From Polyangium sp. y55x31 (GTDB lineage: Bacteria > Myxococcota_A > Polyangia > Polyangiales > Polyangiaceae): a stretch of DNA of 64,000 nt. Below are positions 41,952 through 50,866 of this stretch, in pieces (position 1 is the stretch's first letter; each line of letters starts with the position of its first letter). The translations under genes were made by a program, and so were the position numbers. The notes under the pieces were generated by a model. That model had not been told where the DNA came from. It did not search any database and saw only the letters and a program-made list of their open reading frames with translations. The stretch covers positions 62,001 through 126,000 of the forward strand of contig NZ_JARZHG010000022.1 in NCBI RefSeq assembly GCF_029946505.1. Direction: 5' to 3'.

Positions 41952-44636
41952 CTAGTTCGGCGCCCCCTCCGCGGGGTCCTTCTGGGGCTTCTTGAAGTAG
42001 CGGATCCGCTTCTGTTGGAGCGGATACCACGTATTGAAGGGCACGATGGGCGTGTCCTCCAGGATGCGGCGACCGCCGGGGGCCTCGGCGCGGGCGAGGC
42101 GCACGGCCGTCGGGCCCTGGGGCGGGTGCACGGCGGCGCCGGCGAGATCCGTGTCGCCGCCGAGCGCCACCACGAGCGGCTTCGCGAGCAAGAGCCGCGT
42201 GCTGCATCCCGCGTTCTTCAGGAGCGTGTCGAGCGCCTTCGCGTCGGCCGCCGATGCATCCGCGGGCGTCAACAGCTCGACATAGAGGAGCATGCCGTCC
42301 TTGTCGTTCACGCCGACGGCGGCCGCGGCGACCGCGGCGTTCGGCGAGCCCGTCGCGAGGCGGATCGCGCCTTCCACGGGCGGCTCCGCGCCGATCGCGA
42401 ACGCGCCGGCCGAAGCCCAGAGCGACGCGGAGCCCGCGCCCGCGTCGGCCGGGCCCGCGTCGAGCACGGCCACCGTTTTGCCGGCGCTCTGCGCAGAGGC
42501 CTTCGCGGCCGCCACCGTGCGTGGATCGATCTTCACCACGCGTGCCTTGCGATCGGGCCGCGCCGCATCGATGCGCAGCTCCGTCGTGGCGAGCGCGTAC
42601 GGAAAACCATGCTGCGGCAAACCCTTGACGCGCCACTGTCCTTCGCCCTCGACGGGCGGCTGCGCGACGGGCGCGATCCCTGCGCCGGGCAGCACGTGGC
42701 GCAGCGTCATGTAGAAGAAGTCGCGCGCCTCGCGCTTGATGTAGCGCGGGAAGTTCATGAGACCCATGCCGCGGATGAAGCGCCTGCCACGGAACTTCCA
42801 TCCGTCGATGCCCGAGACCGTGCCCTCCGACTCCCAGTCGTACTGCAAGGGCCTGCCGAGCGGATCCATCTCGCCTTCTTGCGCGACCTTGTAGAACTCG
42901 AGCCCGCTGTGACCCGCGTTCATGTCGAGCGCGATGCCGTACGAGCAACGCGTCTGTATCATCGACTGCGCGAGCCCTTCGGGGCCGAGGTCCGCGCCGT
43001 AGAAGTACGCGACGAACTTCTCCTTCGTCAGGCAGATGCCCGTGCGCACGGTGTGCGTCTTGTCCGCCCAGCCGGGCGGCGTGCCGCCCCACCACGTGCG
43101 GTTGTACGGGTTGAACTTCTCGTCGAGCACCATGACCGTCATGTTCTGTCGATACGACATCACGTTCGGCGGGATGCTCTGATCCTCGGGCCAGCTTCCG
43201 AACGCGGTGGAGCCATCACGCAGCACCGCGACGGTCGCGCCATAGGGCTTCGGCGGTAGATACACCACGCCGTCGGCCATCATGCCGAACTCGCCGTGCA
43301 GCGCCTGAAAGCCTGCGTTCGACGCGGCGACGACACGTTCGAGCACCGCGGGGTCACGCGGGATGAGGCCGGGGCCTGCTTCGCCCGTCGCGCCCTTCGG
43401 CTCGACCGTGCCCGCCATCATGTGCAGCTCCACCTGGCGTGGATCCCAGACGACGATGAACACGCGTGTCGTCTTGCGCGAGCGATCGGGGCGGATGTAC
43501 GTCGTGACGAACGCGGGCGGCAGGCCCTCGATCCTTCGAATGAACGGATCCTTGTCCTGCGGGTTCCACTGCCCCTCGCCGGGGAGCGCGGGCGTGATCC
43601 AAGGTTCGAGCGGCGCCGGCGGCCAGCCGATCTCGGGGTCGGTGGGCATCGTGCGCGTCGGCGCTTCGAGCGTGGTTTGTCCGAGGTCCTCGGCGATCGC
43701 ATCGGCCGCGGCCTGCTCGCCGCCCATGCTCTCCTTCTGCCGCATGACGACCTCGAGGCCCGCGAACGCGACGGCCTTGATCGTCTGCATCGCCTCGTCG
43801 CCGATGACGTCGCGCACGCGATCGACCGACCACGTGACCACGTTGCCCGGCCGCGCGATCTCCCCGCTCTCGTGCGAGAGCCAAGCCGGGAGCGTCGCCG
43901 GTCCATCGAGCGGCACGCGCGCCTCGCGCGCTCCATCACGGACGACGAGCGTCGCTTCTTCGAGCGCGCATCGCACGTCACGCGCGGGCGCCTCGCCTTC
44001 CTTCGCTTCGCCTTCTTGTTCTTGCGCGGCGGCTTCGCCTTCCCCTTCGCCGAGCGTGAACGTGCGCTTGCCGATGCCGCGGAGCTGTCCCGTCTCCTGC
44101 GCGTTCGTGAGCGCGTTCTGCATCCGCTCGACGCGGGTCCATCCCTCGGTCGCGAGCGCTTGCCCGGAGAGATCGAAGACGTGCACGGTGGGATGGCTGC
44201 CGGCGATGAGCGGGCTCGACACGTACGCGATGCGCTCGCCACGAACGGCAGGACGTGACTCGTCGGCGCCGCTCGTCTCGGTGAGGTTGTACGCGCCGCC
44301 CACGTCGAGGAGCACACCTTCGGGCGAGAGCTCGGCGTGCACGAGGTAGAGATCGTTCGGCTCGCCTTGCGCGGGCGCGGCGCGGACGACGGCGCGGCTC
44401 TTCGCGCCGAGCGCGCCCCAGACGCCGCGCGGCGGATCGATCCAGGCCACGTCCTCGGCGGTGAGCACGAGGCCCTGCGACGTGAGCGCCGAGGCGAGCG
44501 CCGTGGACCTGTCCTTCGCGCCCAGGTTCGGCACGCCGCGGGGCACGAGCGTCGCGAGGGCGGCGGCGCCGAGCACGGTGAGCGCGACGTGGCGGCGTCC
44601 TTGTCGAACGAGGGTGGAGAGACGGGAGGTGGCCAT
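41952..44636 (-). CDS. Large exported protein, possibly with NAGPA-like (phosphodiester glycosidase) domain
   Basis: About 894 residues from ATG 44636. An N-terminal membrane segment (about 15-32) suggests export or anchoring. The middle contains an acidic Glu-rich stretch around EGEGEAAAQEQEGEAKEGEAPA. Residues ~490-700 read VVAASNAGFQALHGEFGMMADG, then DGSTAFGSWPED, ICLTKEKFVAYFYG and YGIALDMNAGHSG. The order recalls the DUF2233/NAGPA fold (NGGFF ... LDGGGS), but the key motif is weakly matched, so this is tentative. The C-terminal end is basic. It is preceded on the same strand by the gene at 44834-45577, about 200 bp upstream. Confidence 0.6.
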   Translation of the reverse strand: MATSRLSTLVRQGRRHVALTVLGAAALATLVPRGVPNLGAKDRSTALASALTSQGLVLTAEDVAWIDPPRGVWGALGAKSRAVVRAAPAQGEPNDLYLVHAELSPEGVLLDVGGAYNLTETSGADESRPAVRGERIAYVSSPLIAGSHPTVHVFDLSGQALATEGWTRVERMQNALTNAQETGQLRGIGKRTFTLGEGEGEAAAQEQEGEAKEGEAPARDVRCALEEATLVVRDGAREARVPLDGPATLPAWLSHESGEIARPGNVVTWSVDRVRDVIGDEAMQTIKAVAFAGLEVVMRQKESMGGEQAAADAIAEDLGQTTLEAPTRTMPTDPEIGWPPAPLEPWITPALPGEGQWNPQDKDPFIRRIEGLPPAFVTTYIRPDRSRKTTRVFIVVWDPRQVELHMMAGTVEPKGATGEAGPGLIPRDPAVLERVVAASNAGFQALHGEFGMMADGVVYLPPKPYGATVAVLRDGSTAFGSWPEDQSIPPNVMSYRQNMTVMVLDEKFNPYNRTWWGGTPPGWADKTHTVRTGICLTKEKFVAYFYGADLGPEGLAQSMIQTRCSYGIALDMNAGHSGLEFYKVAQEGEMDPLGRPLQYDWESEGTVSGIDGWKFRGRRFIRGMGLMNFPRYIKREARDFFYMTLRHVLPGAGIAPVAQPPVEGEGQWRVKGLPQHGFPYALATTELRIDAARPDRKARVVKIDPRTVAAAKASAQSAGKTVAVLDAGPADAGAGSASLWASAGAFAIGAEPPVEGAIRLATGSPNAAVAAAAVGVNDKDGMLLYVELLTPADASAADAKALDTLLKNAGCSTRLLLAKPLVVALGGDTDLAGAAVHPPQGPTAVRLARAEAPGGRRILEDTPIVPFNTWYPLQQKRIRYFKKPQKDPAEGAPN

Positions 44637-44833
44637 GCCGCGTGGGGTTTGGGGCCGAGGGCGCCGAAGGCGATCCGGAGCCCCGAGTGTGGACAGAACG
44701 CTCGAAGCCGATGGGGCCTGCCCGACGCCGAAAAAGGCGCGGAGCGGCGCGGCAATATCATCGGTGAGGCGGAAGGGCCAACGTTTCGTCGGGGGGCGGA
44801 GGCGGGAGCGGGAACGGGAGCCGTTTCTGGCGT

Positions 44834-45577
44834 TCACCCCTCGTTCGTGGACGATTTGCCTCGTTCGGCCTTCGCCGCCCGATGCGCGGCGACACGCTGT
44901 TCTTCCAGGGTGTCCAGGTAGCCGAAAATCTGGGCATCGATGTCCGCGGCGAGCGCCGGGTTGCGTTTCGCTTCGCGCGCGATCGCCCTGCGAAGGTCGT
45001 TGAGGATCCCCACGGTCTCGGACCGAAGGACCTGCGCGTTCTTGCGCGTCGCGGCGTTCACGTCGGCGCGTTTGCTGAGCAAGACGGAAAGGTCCTGCCC
45101 AGCCGCGACGAAGCTCGCAGCCCAGTCGTAAAGCGTGCCGCCGCCGGCGATGGGGAGGAGCTTCAGATCGGCTTCGAGCTTCGCCAGATCTTCCTTGTGC
45201 GCGTTCGCGGCCGCAGCCTCGTCCGCGTAGCTTTCCTGGAGCGCGCCGAGCGTGGGGATGAAGGCCGCGCGGACGCGCCGTGCAGCGTCGACGATATGAG
45301 GCGGGATGCCCGGCACGTGGAAATAGGCCTCGGTCATGTGCCAGATCCCCAGGCCCAAACCGTCATGCTCGTCGTCCTTCGACGCGAGCTCCTCGCTCAT
45401 CGGCTTTCCTCCGACGAGGGCCTTGGGCAACGCATCGATCGCCTTCTGCTGGTAGGCAAGGACGTCCACCTGCCCCACGCCAGCCTTGGTGCTCGTCAGG
45501 GCCGCGTATCGCTTCGTGGACAGATCGGCAAGGCCGACGCTGAGGTCGGTTAGGTTGAGTACGGAAAAAGAACGCAT
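44834..45577 (-). CDS. Hypothetical helical protein
   Basis: 247 residues, soluble, no signal peptide. It is mostly helical, with two or three long amphipathic stretches (about 95-140 and 155-240) that could form a coiled bundle. A conserved-looking core is GLGIWHMTEAYFHVPGIPPHIVDAARR. I recognise no family. The start ATG 45577 has no upstream purine-rich ribosome binding site; the mRNA instead carries GATCACCTCC there. The C-terminus is Lys/Arg/Ser-rich. Third-position GC supports real coding. Confidence 0.65.
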   Translation of the reverse strand: MRSFSVLNLTDLSVGLADLSTKRYAALTSTKAGVGQVDVLAYQQKAIDALPKALVGGKPMSEELASKDDEHDGLGLGIWHMTEAYFHVPGIPPHIVDAARRVRAAFIPTLGALQESYADEAAAANAHKEDLAKLEADLKLLPIAGGGTLYDWAASFVAAGQDLSVLLSKRADVNAATRKNAQVLRSETVGILNDLRRAIAREAKRNPALAADIDAQIFGYLDTLEEQRVAAHRAAKAERGKSSTNEG

Positions 45578-45701
45578 GAGCGGAGGTGATCGAAGGTTGG
45601 GGAACTGTCAAGGGGGGGGTGTTCGAGCGGGGGCGGGGGGCGGCGCGCGTCAGCCTTCCTCGGTGTCTTCTTTGAACAATGCTCGGAAAGGAGGTCGTTT
45701 G

Positions 45702-45794
45702 ATGGATTTGCGGCGAGTCATGTGTGCCTCGTGGAGCTGGGCGACCGGGCTCAAGGCTCGTCGGGCAGCGCTACCTCACTGCGCCGCGGGTTGA
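45702..45794 (+). CDS. Possible 30-residue small protein with perfect Shine-Dalgarno
   Basis: ATG 45702 is preceded by AAAGGAGGT (45687-45695) with a 6-nt spacer, the best ribosome binding site in the window. The frame gives 30 residues rich in Arg, Ala and Trp with two Cys. It overlaps, antisense, the 3' end of the gene at 45751-46038 by 44 bp. It may be a real small protein, or a chance match. Confidence 0.3.
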   Translation: MDLRRVMCASWSWATGLKARRAALPHCAAG

Positions 45795-46038
45795 GGAGGT
45801 TTCCCCTCGCCACGATGGCCCCGGACTCCGCGAGGGCGATGAGCCGGCGGGCGAAGAGACGGACGTGGGTGTCGTCGAGCGGATACGAACCGAAATCGAG
45901 CGCGTCGACGATCACGCGTGCCGCCTTCTGGTACCGATAGATGACCTGCTTGAGCAGCGCCGCGTCGACGGCCGCGAGACCGGCCTCCCCCAGTTCCTTT
46001 GCGAGCGCGATCTCCTCTTCGTCGGGGGACTCGGGCAT
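45751..46038 (-). CDS. Small protein resembling DUF3658 C-terminal domain
   Basis: About 95 residues from ATG 46038. An in-frame TTG at 46050 sits nearer an AAGGAGGAGGAG stretch and is an alternative start. The sequence reads as a short helical domain: AALLKQVIYRYQKAARVIVDAL, then DTHVRLFARRLIALAESGAIVARGNL, ending SEVALP. This ending resembles DUF3658 domains (RLRELV..G.LEA.GD....EVRLP), judged from memory. Function unknown. It is followed only by short intergenic sequence and the 44834-45577 gene on the same strand. Confidence 0.6.
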   Translation of the reverse strand: MPESPDEEEIALAKELGEAGLAAVDAALLKQVIYRYQKAARVIVDALDFGSYPLDDTHVRLFARRLIALAESGAIVARGNLLNPRRSEVALPDEP

Positions 46039-46669
46039 GGCCGGCGTCAAGACTGCTGGCTCCTCCTCCTTACTACTCCTTGGGCGGCGGCACGCTCGCC
46101 CCGCACAAGACCAAGAGGTCTGCTTGTAGCCTCCCGTCATGCCGCGTCCCCATTTGCGGCCCGGGAGCTTCAGCTGCTCCCTGCAATTCTTCCTTGCCCC
46201 TTCCCACTCCTATCGAGGGGGTGGGCGAAGACATGCCCCCCGACCCACGCTGCGCGAACGTTCGCCCGCGAGGATGCCCAGGGGCAAAGGCGTGGGCGAA
46301 GGCTCGGGCGTGAGGGATGGGTGGGGGCATCCCGGCGGGGCAAGCCCACGGCCGACGAGATGCCCGGGGGCATGGCGAGACCCCGGACGACCGGCCGACG
46401 GGGATGGGTGCGGGCATCCGCTCCGGGGGAACGAGCGGGCACGGGGGCTCCGTCCGCGCATGGGGGAGCGGCCGACGCGCGGGCGGGCAGATGGGGGGAC
46501 CAAGGGACGGGAGGGAGGACAGGCGCTCCGGGATGGGGAGGAGCATCTCGAAGGGCTCCGCTCGGGTCGCCCCGGCCGCGCCGGAGCGTCACCCGCCACC
46601 CCGGGCCCCGCGGGGGCTCGGACATGCCCCCCGACCCACGCTTTCCGAGCCGCGGCGTGAGGCCACATC
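46039..46669. repeat. GC-rich non-coding stretch with degenerate repeats
   Basis: About 630 bp without a credible gene; the frames through it have biased, irregular composition. A 22-bp sequence (46230-46251, core ACATGCCCCCCGACCCACGC) recurs exactly at 46621-46642. Variants of GGGATGGGTGNGGGCATC occur at about 46314 and 46400, and GATGCCCNGGGGC at about 46272 and 46358. It looks like a decaying repeat array. Confidence 0.5.
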
Positions 46670-47593
46670 TCAGGGGCCCGGCAGCATCTCCCCGAACCGC
46701 GCGTCTCCCTCGAGCGACCAAGGGAGCGATTTGCGGGTCACCTCGGCCACGGGGCCACGATAACGATGTCCCACGTCGGCGCTTTTTACGACACGCGTCG
46801 GAACGTTCGCCTCTTTCAGCCGCGCCGCCGCCCAGCGGGCGTCCCTCTCGCAGTGGCTCTGCGAGCAAATGAAGAGCACGCGATTGCCGCCGCCCTTGGC
46901 GAAAGCCTGCGCGACCTCGGGCTTCCACGCGTCATGGCCGCCTTCGATGAGCACGAGCCGCGGAAAATCCGCGGGGCGGCGGCCGGCGATCGCGACGCCT
47001 TGAATCGCGCCGAGGGAAAAACCAATATAAAGCGGAGGGCCGGGATCCACGTGGTCGGGATAAGCCGCCGCGAGCGCCCGAAGGCCGGCGTCGATCTCCA
47101 GCTCGAGCACAGCGTTGCTCTCATACGTGAAGCGAAGGTCGTCCGGGCCGGGAGAATCGTCGCGCGGGATGCCGCGAGGGCACAAGACGAATGCGCGCTC
47201 CTCGAACAACTCGCGAACGGCCTGGCATTGCCATTCAGGCCGACCGTAATTGCCGTGCGCGGCGATGACGACGGGCCGGCGCGACGTCGCGCCATTCGGT
47301 AGAGATACGACAGCCGCGGGATGACCGGGCACCGGGAGATCGACGAAGGGCGACGCGGCTCGGAGCGGACTCGGCTCCTTCGGCGTGACGACGGTCGAGG
47401 GCAGAGCCGGCGGCGCGCTCGCGCTCGGGCTCGCGCTCGCGGTGGGCGCCGCGGCGCTGGGCTCGGCGCGGCGCGCGTCGCAGGAGGACACGAGAGCCAA
47501 GAGGAGCGTGAGGATCGGCAGCGATCGAAGCACGGGTTTTTGTATTTTGACGAGACGTCTTCTTGGCGCCAGCGATCCTTCGTCGCAGGCCAT
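46670..47593 (-). CDS. Lipoprotein with alpha/beta-hydrolase fold
   Basis: About 307 residues from ATG 47593. An in-frame GTG at 47533 gives an even tidier lipoprotein signal, MLRSLPILTLLLALVSSC. After an Ala/Ser/Pro linker comes an alpha/beta-hydrolase core. PVVIAAHGNYGRPEWQC forms the oxyanion-side loop, YIGFSLGAIQG the nucleophile elbow (GFSLG), a likely acid follows, and ADVGHRYRG holds the His. It is probably an esterase or peptidase facing the periplasm; the substrate is unknown. It is divergent from a LysR gene, whose product may control it. Confidence 0.75.
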   Translation of the reverse strand: MACDEGSLAPRRRLVKIQKPVLRSLPILTLLLALVSSCDARRAEPSAAAPTASASPSASAPPALPSTVVTPKEPSPLRAASPFVDLPVPGHPAAVVSLPNGATSRRPVVIAAHGNYGRPEWQCQAVRELFEERAFVLCPRGIPRDDSPGPDDLRFTYESNAVLELEIDAGLRALAAAYPDHVDPGPPLYIGFSLGAIQGVAIAGRRPADFPRLVLIEGGHDAWKPEVAQAFAKGGGNRVLFICSQSHCERDARWAAARLKEANVPTRVVKSADVGHRYRGPVAEVTRKSLPWSLEGDARFGEMLPGP

Positions 47594-47644
47594 GGTGTTG
47601 CGTCAGACTTGACAATCGAGCGCGCCCGGCGACGGATCCGGCGC

Positions 47645-48550
47645 ATGAACACGGCCCCCTTCCCGCAGCTCCAGGCGTTCCTCACCGTGGCGCGTCTGCG
47701 CAGCTTCAGCAGCGCGGCACGCGAGCTCGGCGTGTCCAGATCGGCGGTGAGCCAGGCCGTGCGGCAGCTCGAAGAGCAACTGCGCGTGGTGCTCCTCGCC
47801 CGCACGACGCGCAGCGTGTCGTTGACGGACGCAGGGAGGCGGCTCGTGGAGAGCGCCGGCCCGGCGATGCGACAGGCGATCGCGGCCCTCACCGAGGTCT
47901 CCGCGCAGCCGGGAGAAACGGTGGGCCGGGTCCGGCTGTCGATACCACGGGCGGCGGTGCCTTTCATCATCACGCCCGTGGTACCCACGTTCCGCGAACG
48001 TCACCCACGGATCGAGGTCGAGATCGTCATCGAGGAGCGCTTCGTGGACCTCGTGGCGGAGGGCTACGACGCGGGCGTGCGGCTGACCGAAGCCATCGAG
48101 CGCGACATGGTGCAGGTGCGGCTCACGGACGCATTTCGCTTCGTGGTGGTGGGCGCGCCGAGCTACCTCGCGCGCCACGGCACGCCGCAGCGCCCCGAGG
48201 ATCTCTTGCGCCACGAGTGCATCACCTTCCGCATGCACACCACCGGGGCGCTCTACGCGTGGGAGCTCGAGCGAGGCCGCAGGACCTGGCGCGTGCCGGT
48301 GCGCGGCGGCGTGGCCACGAACGACAACGCGTTGACCGTGACCATGGCCGAGGAAGGCCTGGGGCTCGCGTATGCCTTCGAGCCCATGGTGGCCGAGCAG
48401 CTACGCACCGGGCGGCTCGAACGGGTGCTCGAGGCCTATGCGCCCAGGGTCCCCGGTTATTTCCTCTATTACCCCAGCCGCGCGCAGAGCTCGCCAGCGC
48501 TGCGCCTCTTCGTGGACGTGGCCAGGGAGCTGCTCGTGCATGCGAAGTGA
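47645..48550 (+). CDS. LysR-family transcriptional regulator
   Basis: About 301 residues. The N-terminal winged helix (residues 8-65) reads LQAFLTVARLRSFSSAARELGVSRSAVSQAVRQLEEQL. The substrate-binding domain starts RVRLSIPRAAVPFIITP and contains DAGVRLTEAIERDMVQVRL, typical of the CrgA/YafC-like subgroup. LysR proteins usually control the divergent neighbour; here that is the hydrolase lipoprotein gene, whose start is about 50 bp away. The short spacing leaves room for one LysR T-N11-A box, but I did not identify one. Confidence 0.93.
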   Translation: MNTAPFPQLQAFLTVARLRSFSSAARELGVSRSAVSQAVRQLEEQLRVVLLARTTRSVSLTDAGRRLVESAGPAMRQAIAALTEVSAQPGETVGRVRLSIPRAAVPFIITPVVPTFRERHPRIEVEIVIEERFVDLVAEGYDAGVRLTEAIERDMVQVRLTDAFRFVVVGAPSYLARHGTPQRPEDLLRHECITFRMHTTGALYAWELERGRRTWRVPVRGGVATNDNALTVTMAEEGLGLAYAFEPMVAEQLRTGRLERVLEAYAPRVPGYFLYYPSRAQSSPALRLFVDVARELLVHAK

Positions 48551-48671
48551 CCAGGACGACGGGCCCCGCAGGCGCCGAGCACGATCGCCGGCATTGAAAT
48601 GAAATTCGCGCGGCCTTCGCTTGCATCCTCCTCCTCGCGTCGCCACAACGCGTGGGGAGTACGAAAGGATC

Positions 48672-50045
48672 ATGGTAGCAGCGGGCGTTGACAGCGGAAT
48701 CCCGGCAGTCGGCATTCTCCCTTGGGGTACTCATTTTTGTCAGTTCTATGATTCACAGCGGGATCTCGCGGACACGCTCGTTCCCTATTTCCTCGCGGGG
48801 ATCCGCGGGAACGCGCAATGTGTCTGGGTCACGGCCGATCCGCTCCGCGCCCACCAGGCGCGCGACCTGCTCAGGGCAGCCGTGCCCAACCTCGACAAGC
48901 TCGAGCGCAGCGGTCAGCTCGAGATCATCGATCATAACGACTGGTACCTGAAGACCGGGGGGCTGAAGACCGAAACCCTCCACCGGATGTGGATCGAGCG
49001 GCAGGAAGTCGCGCTCCAGAATGGCTACTCGGGGCTGCGGGCGAGCGGAAACACGTCCTTTCTCGAGGTATGCGACTGGAAGAGCTTCGCCGACTACGAG
49101 GCGAGGCTGACCGGGGCGTTTCGAGGGCACCGGATCGTCGGCCTCTGCGCCTACTCCCTCCGCCGATGCAACTCCGACAGCGTCATCGACGTCGTGCGGA
49201 GCCATCAGTTCGCGCTCACCCGACGGGCCGATCAATGGGAGCTCATCGAGAGCTCGTCGCTCAAGATCGCCAAAGAGGAGCTTCGCCAGCTCAACGAGGA
49301 GCTCGAGGAGCGCGTCCGCCAGCGCACGGCGGAGCTCGAGGAGGCGCTACGAATGCGAGAGGACTTCATCTCGGTCGCCTCCCACGAGCTGAAGACGCCG
49401 CTCACCTCGCTTCAGCTTTACATCGAGAGCCTGCTGCGGGCCGGCGCGAAAGGGACATGCTCGGCGGGGCAGCTCACCGAGCGGCTGACGAAGGCCAAGG
49501 CGGAGTGCGGCAGGCTGGAGAAACTCGTCAATTATCTCCTCGACTTCTCGCGCGCCTTGTCCGGTCAGCTCGCGCTCACGCCCGAGGAGGTGGACCTCTC
49601 CGACGTCGCACGAATGACCGCCGAGCGTTTCTCCGAGAACCTGGACAAGGCAGGCTGCAAGCTCTCGCTGCGCGCCGACACGCCGATCATGGGCATCTGG
49701 GACCGGCTGCGCGTCGAGCAGGTGCTCGTGAACATCCTCTCGAACGCGATCAAGTATGCGCCTGGAGCGCCGATCGAAGTCACCGTGACCGAAAAGGACG
49801 GGCATGCCGTCGTGTCGGTGCGCGACCATGGCCCCGGGATCCCGCCGCAGGATCAGGGCCGGATCTTCGAGCGATTCGTCCAGCTCTCCCCGCCGGAGCG
49901 CCACCACGGCGGGTTCGGCCTCGGGCTCTGGATCGTGCGCAAGATCGTAGACGCGTTCCGGGGCACGCTCGACCTCGAGAGCGAGCCCGGAGCAGGGTCG
50001 ACCTTCCGCGTGACGCTGCCGCGCATCCCGGTGGAATCGAATTGA
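48672..50045 (+). CDS. MEDS-domain sensor histidine kinase, soluble
   Basis: About 457 residues; ATG 48672 follows GAAAGGATC. The N-terminal MEDS (DcmR sensory) domain spans about 15-180, with GTHFCQFYDSQRDLADTLVPYFLAGI and GLRASGNTSFLE. A coiled coil (about 195-230, EELRQLNEELEERVRQRTAELEEAL) links to HisKA with ASHELKTPL (His about 238). HATPase_c has NILSNAIKYAPG, VRDHGPGIP and GFGLGLWI. No membrane segment is seen, so the kinase is cytosolic. MEDS is thought to bind small hydrocarbon-like ligands in the DcmR system. A lone receiver gene follows 33 bp later and is its likely partner. Confidence 0.88.
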   Translation: MVAAGVDSGIPAVGILPWGTHFCQFYDSQRDLADTLVPYFLAGIRGNAQCVWVTADPLRAHQARDLLRAAVPNLDKLERSGQLEIIDHNDWYLKTGGLKTETLHRMWIERQEVALQNGYSGLRASGNTSFLEVCDWKSFADYEARLTGAFRGHRIVGLCAYSLRRCNSDSVIDVVRSHQFALTRRADQWELIESSSLKIAKEELRQLNEELEERVRQRTAELEEALRMREDFISVASHELKTPLTSLQLYIESLLRAGAKGTCSAGQLTERLTKAKAECGRLEKLVNYLLDFSRALSGQLALTPEEVDLSDVARMTAERFSENLDKAGCKLSLRADTPIMGIWDRLRVEQVLVNILSNAIKYAPGAPIEVTVTEKDGHAVVSVRDHGPGIPPQDQGRIFERFVQLSPPERHHGGFGLGLWIVRKIVDAFRGTLDLESEPGAGSTFRVTLPRIPVESN

Positions 50046-50078
50046 CCCGAAGTGCAGCCCGCCGTCGAGGAGGATTGC

Positions 50079-50480
50079 ATGATCGACGATCAACAGGATG
50101 CCACGCCGGAGGCAGACGGATGTCGTCCCGGCACGATCCTCGTTATCGACGACGATCCGGGGGTGATCGAGGCCCTGGAGACGTTCCTCGTGGACGAGGG
50201 TTATCGCGTGGTGACGGCTTGTAATGGACGCGCGGCGCTCTCGTATCTCGCGGAGAACGAGGCGCCCTGCGTCATTTTGCTCGACATGATGATGCCGGTC
50301 ATGGATGGCTACGGGTTCCTCGCGGAGCAACGCCAGCATCCGGCGCTTTCGAGGATCCCCGTCGTCGTCCTGACGGCGGGAGCGAACAGCAGCCGCGTCC
50401 GCGCGCTCTGCCCGACCGGGTTCTTGAGCAAGCCGGTCGACGTCGACGCGCTGCTCGCATTCCTCGAAGAGTATTGCTAG
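50079..50480 (+). CDS. Single-domain response regulator
   Basis: About 133 residues; ATG 50079 follows a good GAGGAGG at 50066-50072. It is a stand-alone receiver domain: acidic pair in VIDDDPG, phosphoacceptor Asp about 69 in VILLDMMMP, Thr/Ala in VVLTAG, and Lys in FLSKPVD. It lacks an output domain, so it works in a phosphorelay or by protein contact. It lies 33 bp after the MEDS kinase gene and is probably cotranscribed. Confidence 0.9.
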   Translation: MIDDQQDATPEADGCRPGTILVIDDDPGVIEALETFLVDEGYRVVTACNGRAALSYLAENEAPCVILLDMMMPVMDGYGFLAEQRQHPALSRIPVVVLTAGANSSRVRALCPTGFLSKPVDVDALLAFLEEYC

Positions 50481-50866
50481 CTCGGCTCGTCTTCCCGACC
50501 GCGCGCCGCACGCGCACACGAAAGCGAGCAATGCCGCGATGCCCCCCGGCGCTCGCCCAGTTTCTTGGTGCCCATGATCCTTCGCATGAGGAGATACGAA
50601 CGCCCGCCCCCGCCGAGCGCCGTGCCCATTCGGTGATGCCCCAAGCCATCATCCGCTGCATGGGCGCGCCTGCACATCTCCCCGGCGGACGTGAAAGGCC
50701 ACCCCCTACATCCTCCGAATCCGCCGCTTGCATGCGGCTCTCGACCTCCTCCTCGCATCGATTTTCGTGCTGGCACCGATCTTGATGAGGTGCCCGCCGA
50801 TCGGTGACGGCCGCAGGTCCGTTGGCCGCGCCGTTCGACAAACGATCGCTTCGAGGAGAAGATACC
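50481..50866 (+). other. Intergenic region before Cys-rich protein gene
   Basis: About 390 bp with no convincing gene on either strand. The frames present are antisense or short and of poor composition. It presumably contains the promoter of the downstream gene. Confidence 0.45.

Noticed and set aside
39458-41995. Long plus-strand open frames opposite the PEGA protein
   Set aside because: Arg/Gly/Ala-rich shadow of the proline-rich coding repeats on the minus strand, without start signals or domains.
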